A stretch of 64,000 nucleotides of DNA from Paracoccaceae bacterium (GCA_021647745.1 JAKIUB010000006.1:1-64000); one strand, 5' to 3'. Shown: positions 47,066 through 55,557, numbered from the stretch's first letter. Made by a program: numbers and translations. The notes: a model not told the origin generated them from the sequence alone.

Positions 47066-47671
47066 TTATTCCATGACCCGCCGGATCTTGGCAAGCGCCT
47101 GCGCGGGATCTTCGTGCAGATCGAGCGTTGCGGCAAAGCGCCCGTCCGCCTGAAAAAGAAACACGCTGCTGGTGTGGTTGACCGCATAATCCGGCCCTTC
47201 GCCCAGTTCGTAGCTGGCGCGAAAACCGGCAACCGCTTTGTCGGTCTCGGCAAGGCTGCCTCTCCAGCCACGAATGGCGGGGTCAAAATACCCCATATAT
47301 TGGGCCATGGCCTTTTGGGTATCGCGCGCGGGGTCCACCGTGATGAAAACGGTATTGAGCTGTGCGGCATCCGGGCCTAGCTCAGACAGCCACCGCGAGA
47401 TATCGGACAAGGTTGCCGGGCAAACATCGGGGCAGAACGTGTAGCCAAAGAACACAAGGCTGGGCTTGCCAACCAGCCCTTGCGGGGACACATCGGCACC
47501 CGTGTGATCCTGCATGGCAAAGGACATTTCAGAGAGCGGTAGCGGGAGGGCTGCCGGCAAAGGGCGGTCAGCGCCAGGCCCGTCGACCTGCCACCAGCCC
47601 AGCGCCAGAACTCCGCCCAGAAGGGCGGTACCGGCACCGAGATAGGTAATGAAGGCGCGCCGCGAGATCAA
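47066..47671 (-). CDS. SCO1/SenC-family protein with twin-arginine signal
   Basis: A 201-residue thioredoxin-fold protein with the copper motif CPDVC in FFGYTFCPDVCPATLSDI and the distal His in YAVNHTSSVFLFQ. The N-terminus MISRRAFITYLGAGTALLGG has a twin-arginine pattern. It delivers copper to the CuA or related site of cytochrome oxidase. Overlaps the upstream PCuAC gene by 4 bases. Confidence 0.92.
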   Translation of the reverse strand: MISRRAFITYLGAGTALLGGVLALGWWQVDGPGADRPLPAALPLPLSEMSFAMQDHTGADVSPQGLVGKPSLVFFGYTFCPDVCPATLSDISRWLSELGPDAAQLNTVFITVDPARDTQKAMAQYMGYFDPAIRGWRGSLAETDKAVAGFRASYELGEGPDYAVNHTSSVFLFQADGRFAATLDLHEDPAQALAKIRRVME

Positions 47672-48126
47672 TTAGCGGGGCCGCGAGCTGTGGCAGAAAG
47701 CACAGGCACCGAGATCTCGACATTATCTCCGTTTTTGAAAACAAGGGTCAGGCTGTAGTTTTCGCCTTCCGCCAGCGGCTGTTTGAGCTTCATCAGCATG
47801 ATGTGCAAACCGCCTGGCTCCAGAGTAATGGCTGCCCCTGGCAGTATCTCGAGATCGCCGGCGGGCGCCATCTGGCTAACTCCGTTTGCGTCCGTTGTTG
47901 TCAGGTGGATTTGCGGCATCATGGCAACACCGGTTTCGACACCGGTCAGGATTCTGGCTTCGCTACCGGTATTTTGCAATACCATATAGGCGACACCGGG
48001 CCGACTCTCGCCCATTGATGCGCGTGACCACGCCTGTTCGACGATGATACCATTTTGGCCCGCAGCTACAAGTGCGGGAAGGCCGGCAAATACGGCGAAA
48101 GCGAAGGCAAAGAGGGTGCGTTTCAT
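47668..48126 (-). CDS. Periplasmic copper chaperone PCuAC
   Basis: A 152-residue protein with a signal peptide (RTLFAFAFAVFAGLPALVAA). Its copper site has the spacing M-x21-H-x-M, with the Met in VSQM and HIM in GGLHIMLMKL; an upstream His (PQIHLTT) completes it. PCuAC proteins pass Cu(I) to oxidases, often with SCO proteins. It lies between two SCO genes. Confidence 0.92.
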   Translation of the reverse strand: MKRTLFAFAFAVFAGLPALVAAGQNGIIVEQAWSRASMGESRPGVAYMVLQNTGSEARILTGVETGVAMMPQIHLTTTDANGVSQMAPAGDLEILPGAAITLEPGGLHIMLMKLKQPLAEGENYSLTLVFKNGDNVEISVPVLSATARGPAN

Positions 48127-48157
48127 TTTGTGATCCTTGGTTTTGTTATAGGTTAGG

Positions 48158-48763
48158 TTAGATTCGGCTGGCTAGATCTTCGAGGATGGCTTCGGCCGGG
48201 GTGCCGTATTTGTAGATACGGATATATTCTCCCTCGGGGTTAAACAGATAGACATGGGAGGAATGCGCCATGGAATACCCGTCCGGCGCATCTGGCTCGG
48301 TCATCTTTGCGTAGAAAATATTGAAGGTTTTGCTGGTGGTGGCGATCTGCTCGGGCGTGCCTGTCAGACCAACAAGACCCGGACTGAAAAAACCGAGGTA
48401 TTCGGCCAGCACCTCCGGGGTATCGCGCTCGGGGTCAATCGTAACCATTATCGGCTGAACCTTGCCGCTGTTATCCTCCAAGCCCTCCATGACCATCGAC
48501 ATCTCGGCGATGGTGGTCGGGCAGACATCGGGGCAATTGGTATAACCAAAGAAAATCAACATCCACTGACCGGCAAAATCCTCATCGCGTATCACCTGTC
48601 CGTGCTGGTTGGTTAGCTCGAAATCGGCAATAATCGCGGGCGAATAACCGCTGCCATCGGGGAAAAGATAGGGCTTGCCAAGAATGAGCGTCAGTAGGCC
48701 AATGCTGGCCACCGCCACCGCAACCCAGAGAGTTTTTCGTATAGATTTCAAGCTTATAGCCAT
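48158..48763 (-). CDS. SCO1/SenC-family protein, membrane-anchored
   Basis: A 201-residue protein with one N-terminal membrane helix (LWVAVAVASIGLLTLILG), the motif CPDVC in FFGYTNCPDVCPTTIAEM, and the His in YSMAHSSHVYLFNP. It differs from the other SCO in its anchor. It leads the SCO-PCuAC-SCO operon. Upstream, 48784-48805 has a tandem repeat of CTGTTACAAA. Confidence 0.93.
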   Translation of the reverse strand: MAISLKSIRKTLWVAVAVASIGLLTLILGKPYLFPDGSGYSPAIIADFELTNQHGQVIRDEDFAGQWMLIFFGYTNCPDVCPTTIAEMSMVMEGLEDNSGKVQPIMVTIDPERDTPEVLAEYLGFFSPGLVGLTGTPEQIATTSKTFNIFYAKMTEPDAPDGYSMAHSSHVYLFNPEGEYIRIYKYGTPAEAILEDLASRI

Positions 48764-48894
48764 TTTTAAGCCTCCGAAAATTCTGTTACAAACCTGTTAC
48801 AAACTTAGGCACCGGCACGCAAGAGTTCAACCGCTAACATGGAGAAAAGCGGCTGGATTCTGGATATTCGCCATTTTGGCGGGCTATACAGTAC

Positions 48895-50334
48895 TTATAG
48901 GTTTTCTTGCGCCTGAAGGCTCATCTTGTGGCTGTCTTTATCGCTATCGGCAAACCATTTCAGCTCGTCACGAAGCGAGACCACGGAGCCGATGATGATC
49001 AGCGCGGGGCCTTTGATACCGGATTCAGCCACCCGTGCGGCGATATTGCCAAGGGTGCCTGCCACCACACGCTGGTTGGCGCGGGTGCCGTTATCGACCA
49101 CAGCGGCCTGTGTGCTTGCATCCAGCCCGTGCTTGATGAACTGTTCCGAGAGAATATCGACAGAGCCGAGACCCATATAGACCACCACGGTCTGATCAGG
49201 CCGCACAAGGCGCTCCCAGTCGAGGTCCAGAATACCGTCGCGGCCATGAGCGGTGATGAGGACGCAGGATTGCGCGTGGTCACGGTGGGTCAGCGGAATG
49301 CCTGCATAGGACGCACAGCCCGAGGCAGCGGTAATGCCGGGAATAACCTGAAACGGGATTTTGTGTTTGGCCAGCAGCTCAAGCTCTTCGCCGCCACGCC
49401 CGAAGATGAACGGATCACCGCCTTTAAGGCGCAGCACGCGCTTGCCTTGCTTGGCAAGGTCTACCATCAGCTCGGATATTTCCTCTTGCACCATGGCGTG
49501 CTGTTGCGGGGCTTTGCCCACATATACCCGCTCGGCATCGCGGCGCACGAGGGTCATGATTTCGGTTGAAACCAAGCGGTCAAACAGCACCACATCGGCG
49601 CGCTGCATGATATGAAGCGCGCGAAAGGTGAGCAGGTCCGGGTCTCCGGGGCCGGCGCCAACGAGGAAGACTTCGCCGGTTTGGGCGGTTTTTGCGCCGG
49701 TGGCGGCGGTGTCGAGGTCTTCCAGCAGGCGTTGGCTTGCTTTTGCTTCGTCACCGGCCAGAAAGTGATCGCCAACCGCGCCCTCGATGGTGTTTTCCCA
49801 AAAGTGGCGGCGGGATTCTGTGCTTTTGAGTCTTGCCATAACCTTGTCACGAAACCCGCCAACAAAAGCGGCCAAGCGGCCGTAGGCGGCGGGTAGCATA
49901 ACCTCGATGCGGGCGCGCAGGATGCGGGCAATCACAGGCGCATTACCGCCCGAGGAAATGGCGACCACAAGCGGTGAACGATCCACGATGGAGGGGGTGA
50001 TGAAGTCGCAATATTTGGTGACGTCGGCGACGTTGACGAGGACGTTGGCGGCTTTTGCCATCTCGTAGAGGCGCTTGTCGCGCTCCTTGATCTCGGAGGC
50101 TCCGTAGGCAACGATGCAATCTTTGAAATCCTCTGGCTCGGGCGCGCGCAGGTGGTGGGTGACCTTCGGATTTTCGCGCAACTCGCGAAATTCACCGGAC
50201 ATATCCGGGCAAAATACATGCACAAAAGCACCGGCGGACAGCGCGCGCTCAACACGGCGGGCGGCGGGGGTGTTGCCGCCATCGACAAGCACTTTTTTGC
50301 CTTTGACGTCCAGGAAAATCGGGAGGTGGTCCAT
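48895..50334 (-). CDS. cysG: Siroheme synthase (trifunctional CysG)
   Basis: A 479-residue fusion. The N-terminal precorrin-2 dehydrogenase/ferrochelatase starts MDHLPIFLDVKGKKVLVDGG and includes ISSGGNAPVIARILRARIE. The C-terminal uroporphyrinogen-III methyltransferase contains VFLVGAGPGDPDLLTFRAL, RLKGGDPFIFGRGGEE and PGITAASGCASYAGIPLTH. It makes siroheme, the cofactor of DsrAB encoded just across the divergent promoter. ATG 50334 is chosen over 50364 by alignment to the family start. The two tiny genes upstream are transcribed with it. Confidence 0.95.
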   Translation of the reverse strand: MDHLPIFLDVKGKKVLVDGGNTPAARRVERALSAGAFVHVFCPDMSGEFRELRENPKVTHHLRAPEPEDFKDCIVAYGASEIKERDKRLYEMAKAANVLVNVADVTKYCDFITPSIVDRSPLVVAISSGGNAPVIARILRARIEVMLPAAYGRLAAFVGGFRDKVMARLKSTESRRHFWENTIEGAVGDHFLAGDEAKASQRLLEDLDTAATGAKTAQTGEVFLVGAGPGDPDLLTFRALHIMQRADVVLFDRLVSTEIMTLVRRDAERVYVGKAPQQHAMVQEEISELMVDLAKQGKRVLRLKGGDPFIFGRGGEELELLAKHKIPFQVIPGITAASGCASYAGIPLTHRDHAQSCVLITAHGRDGILDLDWERLVRPDQTVVVYMGLGSVDILSEQFIKHGLDASTQAAVVDNGTRANQRVVAGTLGNIAARVAESGIKGPALIIIGSVVSLRDELKWFADSDKDSHKMSLQAQENL

Positions 50335-50339
50335 TTGCT

Positions 50340-50552
50340 TTATGCGCCTTGCTTCTCTGCCCAAGCGAGCATTTGCTGCCCCATGGCTTTAGCCTGCTCG
50401 GGGCCGATATCGACGGCGGTGATGCGATTGCCTTCGCGGATGGTCAGGCGCAACAGGTGCATGCCGCTTTCATACTCATGATCGTGCAACGAAGCTTTTC
50501 GCGTATAGGGAAGCTCGTAATTCTCGATCAGGGTCATGTCCTCAATCCCCAT
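50340..50552 (-). CDS. 70-residue uncharacterised protein of the siroheme/dsr block
   Basis: A small soluble protein: MTLIENYELPYTRKASLHDH, then ESGMHLLRLTIREGNRITAV and GQQMLAWAEKQG. No Cys, no membrane segment. From memory it resembles a family of about 70 residues listed as DUF6967, not verified. It ends 5 bases before cysG and overlaps the next gene upstream by 11 bases, so it is tightly coupled. The function is unknown; context suggests siroheme or sulfur metabolism. Confidence 0.75.
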   Translation of the reverse strand: MGIEDMTLIENYELPYTRKASLHDHEYESGMHLLRLTIREGNRITAVDIGPEQAKAMGQQMLAWAEKQGA

Positions 50553-50742
50553 AATGCACCCCCCGTGTAAAGGCGGCTTCCAGTACCCACTCCCATTTTT
50601 TGGGCGTGTTTTTATAGTCCGGCTTTACGTCGAATTCGATAAACATCTCGCCTGATTCTCCCGCATGGGCTACAAGGCGCTCCAGCTCTTTGAAGTTATC
50701 CACCTCTGGGTGGCCGATGATCAAATCACTTAACTTGGCCAT
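50542..50742 (-). CDS. 66-residue uncharacterised protein of the siroheme/dsr block
   Basis: A small soluble acidic protein beginning MAKLSDLIIGHPEVDNFKEL, with an aromatic/charged end (KNTPKKWEWVLEAAFTRGV). No Cys, so it is not a sulfur carrier. It overlaps the 70-residue gene by 11 bases and starts 10 bases after the dioxygenase stop; a GGGAGTAA ribosome site precedes it. No family recognised. Confidence 0.72.
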   Translation of the reverse strand: MAKLSDLIIGHPEVDNFKELERLVAHAGESGEMFIEFDVKPDYKNTPKKWEWVLEAAFTRGVHYGD

Positions 50743-50752
50743 GATTTACTCC

Positions 50753-51640
50753 CTATAATCTGTTATGAAACCGGATGCGGTAAAGCATGCGCTGGCTGCT
50801 TCCGGTATCTGCATTCGGATCAAACGCGGTCCGGTTATGCAATGTGTTGTTGTTGAGTATACCCTGACCGGGCTGCAAAGTAAGAGTGTGCAGATAGTCG
50901 CGCTCACCTTCGAGCAATTCTTGCAGCAGGGCGGCGGCTTTTCGGGTGGCTTCATTCTTCCAGCTAATCGAGCGGGTGCGGGCGGTGTAGCGCATGATCA
51001 GCTTGCCATCCTCTATAAAGAAGACAGGGCCGATGCTGACAGGGCGCACAGAGCCATCGGCCTCGGGGCTTTCGGGGATGGTCATTGCCTGCGGGTCCAT
51101 CAGCAGCGCCACGGCCTCGGGGGCGGCGTCTCGCAGGCGGATATAGGCGATCTCGTTGTCGATGATCTGGCTTTGGCCGCCGATATCGGCCTGACGCACG
51201 CAATGCAGCACAAAAGCGCGGATGGTGTCGGCTTCGCTATTATAATAGCCATCGGTGTGCCAGTTCATGGCCTTGCGGGAATAGGGGATAAAGCCGCGCT
51301 GGTGCTCGGCGAGCGAGACCTTGAGCGCGACCACTCCATTCTTGCCGGCAGAGCGGTGGGCCTCGGCAATGCGCAGCCCGAAAAATTCGGAAAAACGGCG
51401 CAGCTCGGCGCCAACCTCGTCTTCACTCTCGCTATAATTTTTAGCTTGATATATTGCAAAGTTCGATTCGGAGATTTGCGCCAAAATTGCGGTTTTCTCT
51501 GATTCAGCGGGCTGCGACAGATCGACCACCCCCAGCACCGGAACCTCTCCCGCACGGGGGGAGTGCGCCAGCTTGTCGCGGCGCCACGCCACATATGCGG
51601 TTTTATCTTCGAGATCGAAAGCAGCATCGAATTGCGACAT
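50753..51640 (-). CDS. TauD/TfdA-like Fe(II)/2-oxoglutarate dioxygenase family protein
   Basis: About 295 residues. The iron facial triad is visible as HTD in NWHTDGYYNSEADT and a distal His in LNNNTLHNRTAF, with a C-terminal Arg (SQRMLYRIRFHN) for 2-oxoglutarate. The family includes taurine dioxygenase and gamma-butyrobetaine hydroxylase. The substrate is not known; its place at the head of the siroheme block, divergent from dsrA, suggests a sulfur-containing substrate such as a sulfonate. Alternative starts at 51670 and 51691. Confidence 0.82.
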   Translation of the reverse strand: MSQFDAAFDLEDKTAYVAWRRDKLAHSPRAGEVPVLGVVDLSQPAESEKTAILAQISESNFAIYQAKNYSESEDEVGAELRRFSEFFGLRIAEAHRSAGKNGVVALKVSLAEHQRGFIPYSRKAMNWHTDGYYNSEADTIRAFVLHCVRQADIGGQSQIIDNEIAYIRLRDAAPEAVALLMDPQAMTIPESPEADGSVRPVSIGPVFFIEDGKLIMRYTARTRSISWKNEATRKAAALLQELLEGERDYLHTLTLQPGQGILNNNTLHNRTAFDPNADTGSSQRMLYRIRFHNRL

Positions 51641-51927
51641 ATCGACCTGTTTTTTAGGATGTTCTATCATTTTTTCTATATATACTCGCATTTACGCAAG
51701 TGTATCCTCCGGTTTTTCTTGCCGCACCCGCTGCGGACATATCTTTTGCTTTACATTCCATTATTGAAATATATAGATTTAGGGCTGAAACATGCAAATG
51801 GTTTTTAGGAATGCCAGTAGTTCACCTTGATAGTAAGGCATATGCTATAGGTAGGACGGGCAAACAGCCGGTCAAGAGCTGCGAGACCAGATGTAACGAC
51901 ATACGCTAGCGCAAGGGAGAAATTGCA
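51641..51927. promoter_or_regulatory. Divergent promoter region between the siroheme block and dsrA
   Basis: This spacer (shorter if the dioxygenase starts at 51691) must drive both directions. It is AT-rich from 51640 to 51860. A TATGCTATAGG stretch at about 51841 looks like a -10 region for dsrA, but I found no -35 at normal spacing. A 5-bp hairpin CCGCA/TGCGG lies at 51722-51736. Confidence 0.4.
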
Positions 51928-53223
51928 ATGAAAGACGGTGACAACGTAAACGACGGTGACCAGAACGGCGTGAACCCCACCCCGATGCTGGACCAGCTCG
52001 AAGACGGCCCTTGGCCCAGCTTTGTAACCGGCCTCAAGCGACTGCGTGATACCGAAGGCGCACAATACGCCCCGATGATGAACGATCTTCTGGGCCAGCT
52101 CAACCACTCCTATGAAACCCGTCGTGGTTACTGGAAGGGCGGCACGCTGTCTGTTTTTGGCTATGGCGGCGGGATCATCCCGCGCTTTTCCGAGGTGGCT
52201 GGCGATTATCCAGCATCAAAGGAGTTTCACACTCTGCGGATCATGCCACCGGCAGGTTTCCACTATACCACTGGCCTGTTGCGCCAGCTTTGTGACATCT
52301 GGGAAAAGCACGGCTCTGGCCTGATCGCGTTTCACGGTCAGTCCGGCGATATTATGTTTCAGGGCTGCACCTCTGAAAATGCCCAGATCGCTTTTGACGA
52401 GCTAAACGAAATCGGCTTTGACCTTGGCGGCGCCGGCCCGGCGCTGCGCACCGCGATGTCGTGTGTTGGCCATGCTCGTTGCGAGCAGAGCTGCTTTGAC
52501 GGAGTGAAGGCACATCGTGGTATCATCAATAAGCTGCTCGACGAAATGCACCGTCCTTCGATGCCATACAAGTTCAAGTTCAAATTCTCGGGCTGTGGTA
52601 ATGACTGCGTAAACGCTATTCACCGTGCCGACTTTGCGGTGATCGGCACATGGCGTGACGATATCAAGATTAACCAGGAGAAAGTTAAAGAACATATCGC
52701 TGAAAAGGGCCGGAAATACACCATTGATACCGTAGTTTCCATGTGCCCGACCCGTGCGATCTCGCTGCATGATGACGACACGCTGGAAATCGACAACAAA
52801 TCATGCGTTCGCTGCATGCACTGTATTAACGTGATGACCAAAGCCCTCAGCCCCGGTGATGACCGTGGCGCCAGCATCATGATCGGTGGCAAGCGCTCGC
52901 TAAAAATCGGTGACCTGATGGGCACCATGATCAAGCCTTTCATCAAGCTCGAATCTGAGGAAGACTTCGAGGCACTGGAAGATTTTGCCGAGGAAGTCAT
53001 GGAGTTCTTTGCCGATAACGCCCTTGAGCATGAGCGCATCGGCGAGTGTATCGATCGTATCGGCGTACCGGCATTTCTGGATGCACTGGATATTCCCGCA
53101 GACCCCAATATGGTTAACCATCCGACGACATCAAGCTATGTGCGCACCGATGATTTTGATGAGGAAGCCGCCAAATGGTTCGAGCGTAAAGCTACCGAAT
53201 CCGGCATGGTTGTAGACAGCTAA
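51928..53223 (+). CDS. dsrA: Reverse dissimilatory sulfite reductase, alpha subunit
   Basis: A 431-residue subunit. The siroheme-[4Fe-4S] cysteines appear as C179-x5-C185 and C223-x3-C227 (SGCGNDC). A ferredoxin-like insert carries C273 and C293-x2-C296-x2-C299. In sulfur oxidisers DsrAB oxidises sulfane sulfur delivered on DsrC to sulfite. The presence of dsrEFH and dsrL supports the oxidative type. The first 20 residues are polar and variable. Arg codons are mostly CGT/CGC, which suggests high expression. SD AAGGGAG. Confidence 0.96.
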   Translation: MKDGDNVNDGDQNGVNPTPMLDQLEDGPWPSFVTGLKRLRDTEGAQYAPMMNDLLGQLNHSYETRRGYWKGGTLSVFGYGGGIIPRFSEVAGDYPASKEFHTLRIMPPAGFHYTTGLLRQLCDIWEKHGSGLIAFHGQSGDIMFQGCTSENAQIAFDELNEIGFDLGGAGPALRTAMSCVGHARCEQSCFDGVKAHRGIINKLLDEMHRPSMPYKFKFKFSGCGNDCVNAIHRADFAVIGTWRDDIKINQEKVKEHIAEKGRKYTIDTVVSMCPTRAISLHDDDTLEIDNKSCVRCMHCINVMTKALSPGDDRGASIMIGGKRSLKIGDLMGTMIKPFIKLESEEDFEALEDFAEEVMEFFADNALEHERIGECIDRIGVPAFLDALDIPADPNMVNHPTTSSYVRTDDFDEEAAKWFERKATESGMVVDS

Positions 53224-53229
53224 GCGATC

Positions 53230-53284
53230 GGTGGGGTGAAAACCCCGCCTACACAGAATATAGCCGCTCGGGCCAGCCCGGCGG
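53230..53284 (+). promoter_or_regulatory. Two hairpins in the dsrA-dsrB spacer
   Basis: An 8-bp stem GGTGGGGT/ACCCCGCC (53230-53237 with 53242-53249, one G-T pair) is capped by a GAAA tetraloop. A second stem CCGCTCGGGC (53264-53273) pairs with GCCCGGCGG (53276-53284, one bulged base). Neither is followed by a T-run, so they may shape RNA stability or processing rather than end transcription. Confidence 0.5.
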
Positions 53285-53298
53285 AAAGGGAGAAAAAC

Positions 53299-54381
53299 AT
53301 GAACGAGATGAAAGCAAAACCACGGATGCCGGATGAAGTCGGGGTTCCTGATCCTAAGCCCTTCATGCACCCGCTGAGCATTAAAAACTATGGCACATGG
53401 GACTACCACGACCGCCCCCGCGCCGGTGTTCTGCGCCATGTTGCCAAATCGGGCGACGAACTGTTTACCGTGCGCGCCGGCACCCAGCGCCAGATGGATG
53501 TTTATACCATCCGCAAGCTTTGCGATATTGGTGATAACTACGCCGACGGCTATGTGCGCTTTACCACCCGCTCAAACATCGAATTCATGGTCGCCGACGA
53601 AGCCAAGGTTGCGCCGCTGATCGAAGCGCTTTCCAGCAACGGGTTTCCCGTGGGCGGCACCGGTGCTTCGGTGTCGATGATCAGCCACACCCAAGGCTGG
53701 CTGCATTGCGATATTCCGGGCACTGATGCCTCGGGCGTTGTTAAAGGCCTGATGGACATGCTGCACAGCGAGTTTATCAAGGAAGAAATGCCGAACCGTG
53801 TGCGCATTACCACCTCTTGCTGCCAGATTAACTGTGGTGGTCAGGGCGATATCGCGATCAACGTGCAATACACCAAACCCCCCAAGATTAACCATGATTT
53901 GGTAGCCAATGTCTGTGAGCGCCCGGCGGTTGTCGCCCGTTGTCCGGTGGCGGCTATTCGCCCCGCAATGGTCAACGGCAAGCCGTCGCTCGAGATTGAC
54001 GAGAAAAAATGCGTGTGCTGTGGCGCTTGCTATCCGCCCTGCCCCCCAATGCAGATCAATGGTGATGATAGCACAAAAATTGCAATCTGGGTTGGCGGCA
54101 AGCACTCGAATGCCCGCTCCAAACCGACCTTCCACAAGCTGGTTGTGGCCAATCTTCCGAATAATGCTCCCCATTGGCCCGAGGTTAACGCGATCGTTCT
54201 GCGCATCGTCAAAGCCTATAAAAAAGACGCCAAACATTGGGAGCGCATGGGCGAGTGGATCGAGCGCATTGGCTGGAGCCGTTTCTTTGAAATGACCGAA
54301 CTGGCCTTCACCAAGCATCATATCGACACCTGGACCGGTTCGCGCAAGACGATGAACCAGTCAGCTCACGTTCACCTTTAG
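53299..54381 (+). CDS. dsrB: Reverse dissimilatory sulfite reductase, beta subunit
   Basis: A 360-residue subunit, homologous to DsrA. Siroheme-region cysteines include TTSCCQINCGGQGD (C174, C175, C179). The ferredoxin domain has C215 and C238-C241-C244 in KKCVCCGACYPPCPPM. DsrB carries the catalytic siroheme in this family. ATG 53299 follows AAGGGAGAAAA; the longer frame from 53236 begins inside the hairpin spacer. Confidence 0.96.
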   Translation: MNEMKAKPRMPDEVGVPDPKPFMHPLSIKNYGTWDYHDRPRAGVLRHVAKSGDELFTVRAGTQRQMDVYTIRKLCDIGDNYADGYVRFTTRSNIEFMVADEAKVAPLIEALSSNGFPVGGTGASVSMISHTQGWLHCDIPGTDASGVVKGLMDMLHSEFIKEEMPNRVRITTSCCQINCGGQGDIAINVQYTKPPKINHDLVANVCERPAVVARCPVAAIRPAMVNGKPSLEIDEKKCVCCGACYPPCPPMQINGDDSTKIAIWVGGKHSNARSKPTFHKLVVANLPNNAPHWPEVNAIVLRIVKAYKKDAKHWERMGEWIERIGWSRFFEMTELAFTKHHIDTWTGSRKTMNQSAHVHL

Positions 54382-54390
54382 GAGCGCACG

Positions 54391-54783
54391 ATGAAATTCG
54401 GAATTGTCGTTAACGAGGGACCGTATACGCATCAAGCGTCTGACTCGGCCTATAACTTTGTTAAAGCCGCGCTGGCCACTGGCCACGAGGTTAGCCGTGT
54501 GTTCTTTTATCATGACGGGGTGAATGTGGGCACACGCCTTTCCATTCCGCCTCAGGATGATCGCCAAATACAGGAGCAGTGGTCCGCTCTGGCAAAAGAG
54601 CACGAGCTTGATCTGGTGATCTGCATCGCCGCGGCCCAGCGCCGTGGCTTGCTAGACCGGAACGAGGCGGATCGGCAGGGCAAAGACGCGAATAACATCG
54701 CGGAGGGGTTCCGGATTTCCGGCCTCGGCCAGCTGATCGAGATGGGCATTCAAGCCGACCGCACAATCACTTTTGGCGACTAG
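54391..54783 (+). CDS. dsrE: Sulfurtransferase complex subunit DsrE
   Basis: A 130-residue DsrE/TusD-like protein. Cys78 lies in LVICIAAAQRRG, at the same position as the active persulfide-carrying Cys78 known in Allochromatium vinosum DsrE. Together with DsrF and DsrH it forms an E2F2H2 complex that passes sulfur to DsrC. Presence of dsrEFH is a mark of the oxidative pathway. It starts 9 bases after dsrB. Confidence 0.95.
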   Translation: MKFGIVVNEGPYTHQASDSAYNFVKAALATGHEVSRVFFYHDGVNVGTRLSIPPQDDRQIQEQWSALAKEHELDLVICIAAAQRRGLLDRNEADRQGKDANNIAEGFRISGLGQLIEMGIQADRTITFGD

Positions 54784-54792
54784 GAGGATATT

Positions 54793-55200
54793 ATGAGCAA
54801 AGTTAAAAAATTCCTCTATGTGAATCGCAAAGCGCCTTACGGCACGATTTACGCACAGGAAGCGCTCGAAGTGGTGCTGATTGGCGCGGCGTTTGATCAG
54901 GATGTCTCTTTGGCATTCCTGGATGACGGCGTGTTCCAGCTCACCAAAGGGCAAGACACAAAAGAGGCGGGCTTGAAGAACTTCTCGCCTACATTCCGCG
55001 CGCTGGGTGACTATGAGGTCACCAAGCTTTATGTGGAGCAAGAATCGCTAGACGAGCGCGGCCTGACTTTGGATGACCTGCAAGACATCCAATATGAGGA
55101 CGAAGATGATGACTATGCTGAAAAGCCGTCGATCATCGTTGTTTCGCGCGCTGGCATGGCTGACGTGATGGCTGATCAAGACGTTGTCTTGAGCTTTTAG
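54793..55200 (+). CDS. dsrF: Sulfurtransferase complex subunit DsrF
   Basis: A 135-residue DsrF/TusC-like protein (VKKFLYVNRKAPYGTIYAQE, then FLDDGVFQLTKGQDT). It contains no cysteine at all, so it can only be structural in the DsrEFH complex. A very acidic stretch (YEDEDDDYAEK) sits near residue 100. Ribosome site GGAGG. Confidence 0.95.
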   Translation: MSKVKKFLYVNRKAPYGTIYAQEALEVVLIGAAFDQDVSLAFLDDGVFQLTKGQDTKEAGLKNFSPTFRALGDYEVTKLYVEQESLDERGLTLDDLQDIQYEDEDDDYAEKPSIIVVSRAGMADVMADQDVVLSF

Positions 55201-55210
55201 GGGGAATAAT

Positions 55211-55519
55211 ATGTCTACTTTACACACAGTTAACAAATCCCCGTTTCAGAACCAGACGCTGATTTCCTGCCTTGGTCATACCAAAGCCGGTGATTCAGTT
55301 CTGCTAATCGAGGATGGCGTTTACGGCGCAATGTCGGGCAACGCAATGAGCGAGGTTGTGGCCGGTATGGGCGCAAACGTTAAGCTCTTTGTGCTTGGGC
55401 CTGATGTGGCAGCGCGCGGTATTGATGCGGCGCGGGTGGCCGAGGGGTTCTCCCAAGTCGATTACGAGGGATTTGTGGACATGGCTGCCAGCTGTGACCG
55501 CGTTCAAAACTGGCTATAA
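55211..55519 (+). CDS. dsrH: Sulfurtransferase complex subunit DsrH
   Basis: A 102-residue DsrH/TusB-like protein. Cys20 in LISCLGHTKAGDS corresponds to the conserved cysteine of the family; LLIEDGVYGAMSG follows. It is the third part of the sulfur relay to DsrC. The gene is 10 bases after dsrF. Confidence 0.93.
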   Translation: MSTLHTVNKSPFQNQTLISCLGHTKAGDSVLLIEDGVYGAMSGNAMSEVVAGMGANVKLFVLGPDVAARGIDAARVAEGFSQVDYEGFVDMAASCDRVQNWL

Positions 55520-55526
55520 ACTAACA

Positions 55527-55557
55527 ACCCGCAAGGGTGGATAACGCCCCGCGGGGC
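55527..55557 (+). promoter_or_regulatory. Hairpins between dsrH and dsrC
   Basis: ACCC (55527-55530) pairs with GGGT (55535-55538) around a GCAA tetraloop. A perfect 12-bp palindrome GCCCCGCGGGGC (55546-55557) follows, then a run of seven A and the dsrC ribosome site. They separate dsrC from the upstream genes at the RNA level. Confidence 0.45.

Noticed and set aside
48784..48805. Tandem CTGTTACAAA repeat upstream of the SCO operon
   Set aside because: Only two copies and no known regulator; noted with the gene but not called as an operator.
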